A model generated the notes under the pieces. The model saw nothing but the letters and a program-made list of their open reading frames with translations. It searched no databases and was not told where the DNA came from. Shown here one piece after another: positions 6,153 through 6,415 of a stretch of 6,415 nucleotides of DNA (within the stretch, counting starts at the first letter, position 1; each line of letters opens with the position of its first letter). Made by a program: the position numbers and the translations under genes. This DNA is from Desulfobulbaceae bacterium UBA2775 (GTDB taxonomy: Bacteria > Desulfobacterota > Desulfobulbia > Desulfobulbales > Desulfocapsaceae). The stretch spans positions 13,330-19,744 of the forward strand of contig DEIL01000186.1 in NCBI GenBank assembly GCA_002352445.1, given 5' to 3'.

Positions 6153-6415
6153 ATGGGAAAAAGGATATTAGCCAAGAAATCTGTGCTGCTGACCTGCACA
6201 TCTTTTTTCTTATTTTTCCTCCTTGCTGTCCCTTCATACAGTATTCAGAAGAAGAGCAGCAGCAAAGAAAAAATTTCAGATTTTCGTATCAAAATTCGTC
6301 GTCTGGAAAAAGGGATCAGCAGCCAGGAAAAGCAAATACAGACAACAGAAAACAGGGAACGGAACCTCCTGCTTGAACTTGAAGTTCTCGATAAAAACCT
6401 TGCCGAACGGCAGGC
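6153..6415 (+). CDS. Secreted coiled-coil protein, probable EnvC-like murein hydrolase activator (5' part)
   Basis: Eighty-seven codons are visible before the right edge cuts the gene. Residues 1-30 look like a Sec signal peptide: basic n-region (KR, KK at 3-9), hydrophobic core at about 11-26 (VLLTCTSFFLFFLLAV), and a short polar end with likely cleavage around 28-30. From about residue 35 the sequence is highly charged with spaced I/L residues (ISDFRIKIRRLEKGI, then ENRERNLLLELEVLDKNL), typical of a long coiled coil. This matches the N-terminus of EnvC-type M23-family proteins, which bind the FtsX periplasmic domain through their coiled coil and activate amidases. The catalytic-type domain lies outside the window, so the identity rests on context. 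The gene starts 7 nt after ftsX. No Shine-Dalgarno sequence precedes ATG 6153, so translational coupling is likely. Other coiled-coil partners such as PcsB-like proteins are possible. Confidence 0.72.
   Translation, partial: MGKRILAKKSVLLTCTSFFLFFLLAVPSYSIQKKSSSKEKISDFRIKIRRLEKGISSQEKQIQTTENRERNLLLELEVLDKNLAERQ

Noticed and set aside
6142..6171. Alternative ATG at 6142 overlapping the ftsX stop as ATGA
   Set aside because: This frame ends after nine codons at TAG, whereas ATG 6153 opens a frame with a good signal peptide and coiled coil.

Overview
The window holds ordinary chromosomal housekeeping genes in two divergent blocks. It most resembles a sulfate-reducer-type deltaproteobacterium (Desulfobacterota, perhaps near Desulfobulbales). 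This assignment is inference from gene order, protein style and the intergenic repeat; no 16S rRNA or other decisive marker is present. An inner-membrane FtsEX pair followed by a secreted coiled-coil protein, together with lspA, fits a Gram-negative cell.

Left block (minus strand, 4040 to 1): ileS (isoleucyl-tRNA synthetase, complete), then lspA (lipoprotein signal peptidase, complete, 4 nt downstream), then fabD (malonyl-CoA:ACP transacylase, 17 nt further on). fabD runs off the left edge, with about 244 of its usual ~310 residues present. The tight spacing suggests one transcript joining isoleucyl-tRNA charging, lipoprotein maturation and fatty-acid precursor supply. ileS-lspA is a classic pairing; fabD next to it is less usual.

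Middle (4041 to 4553): a 513-nt divergent intergenic region. On the ileS side it has a 9-bp inverted repeat just upstream of the ileS ribosome-binding site. In the centre is a 133-bp MITE-like palindromic element with imperfect terminal inverted repeats and two GC-rich internal hairpins. On the ftsE side there is a sigma70-like promoter (TATAAT with a 17-nt spacer) and a possible 12-codon leader ORF with a good Shine-Dalgarno sequence.

Right block (plus strand, 4554 to 6415): ftsE (ATPase) and ftsX (membrane partner) overlap by 4 nt (ATGA). Seven nt later comes the start of a secreted coiled-coil protein, cut by the right edge. It is most likely an EnvC-type M23-family murein hydrolase activator. 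FtsEX transmits ATP hydrolysis across the inner membrane to switch on such activators at the division site, so these three genes probably form one functional unit.

I found no convincing undescribed system. The points most worth a second look are the MITE-like element, the ileS leader inverted repeat, the possible ftsE leader peptide, and the linkage of fabD to ileS-lspA.
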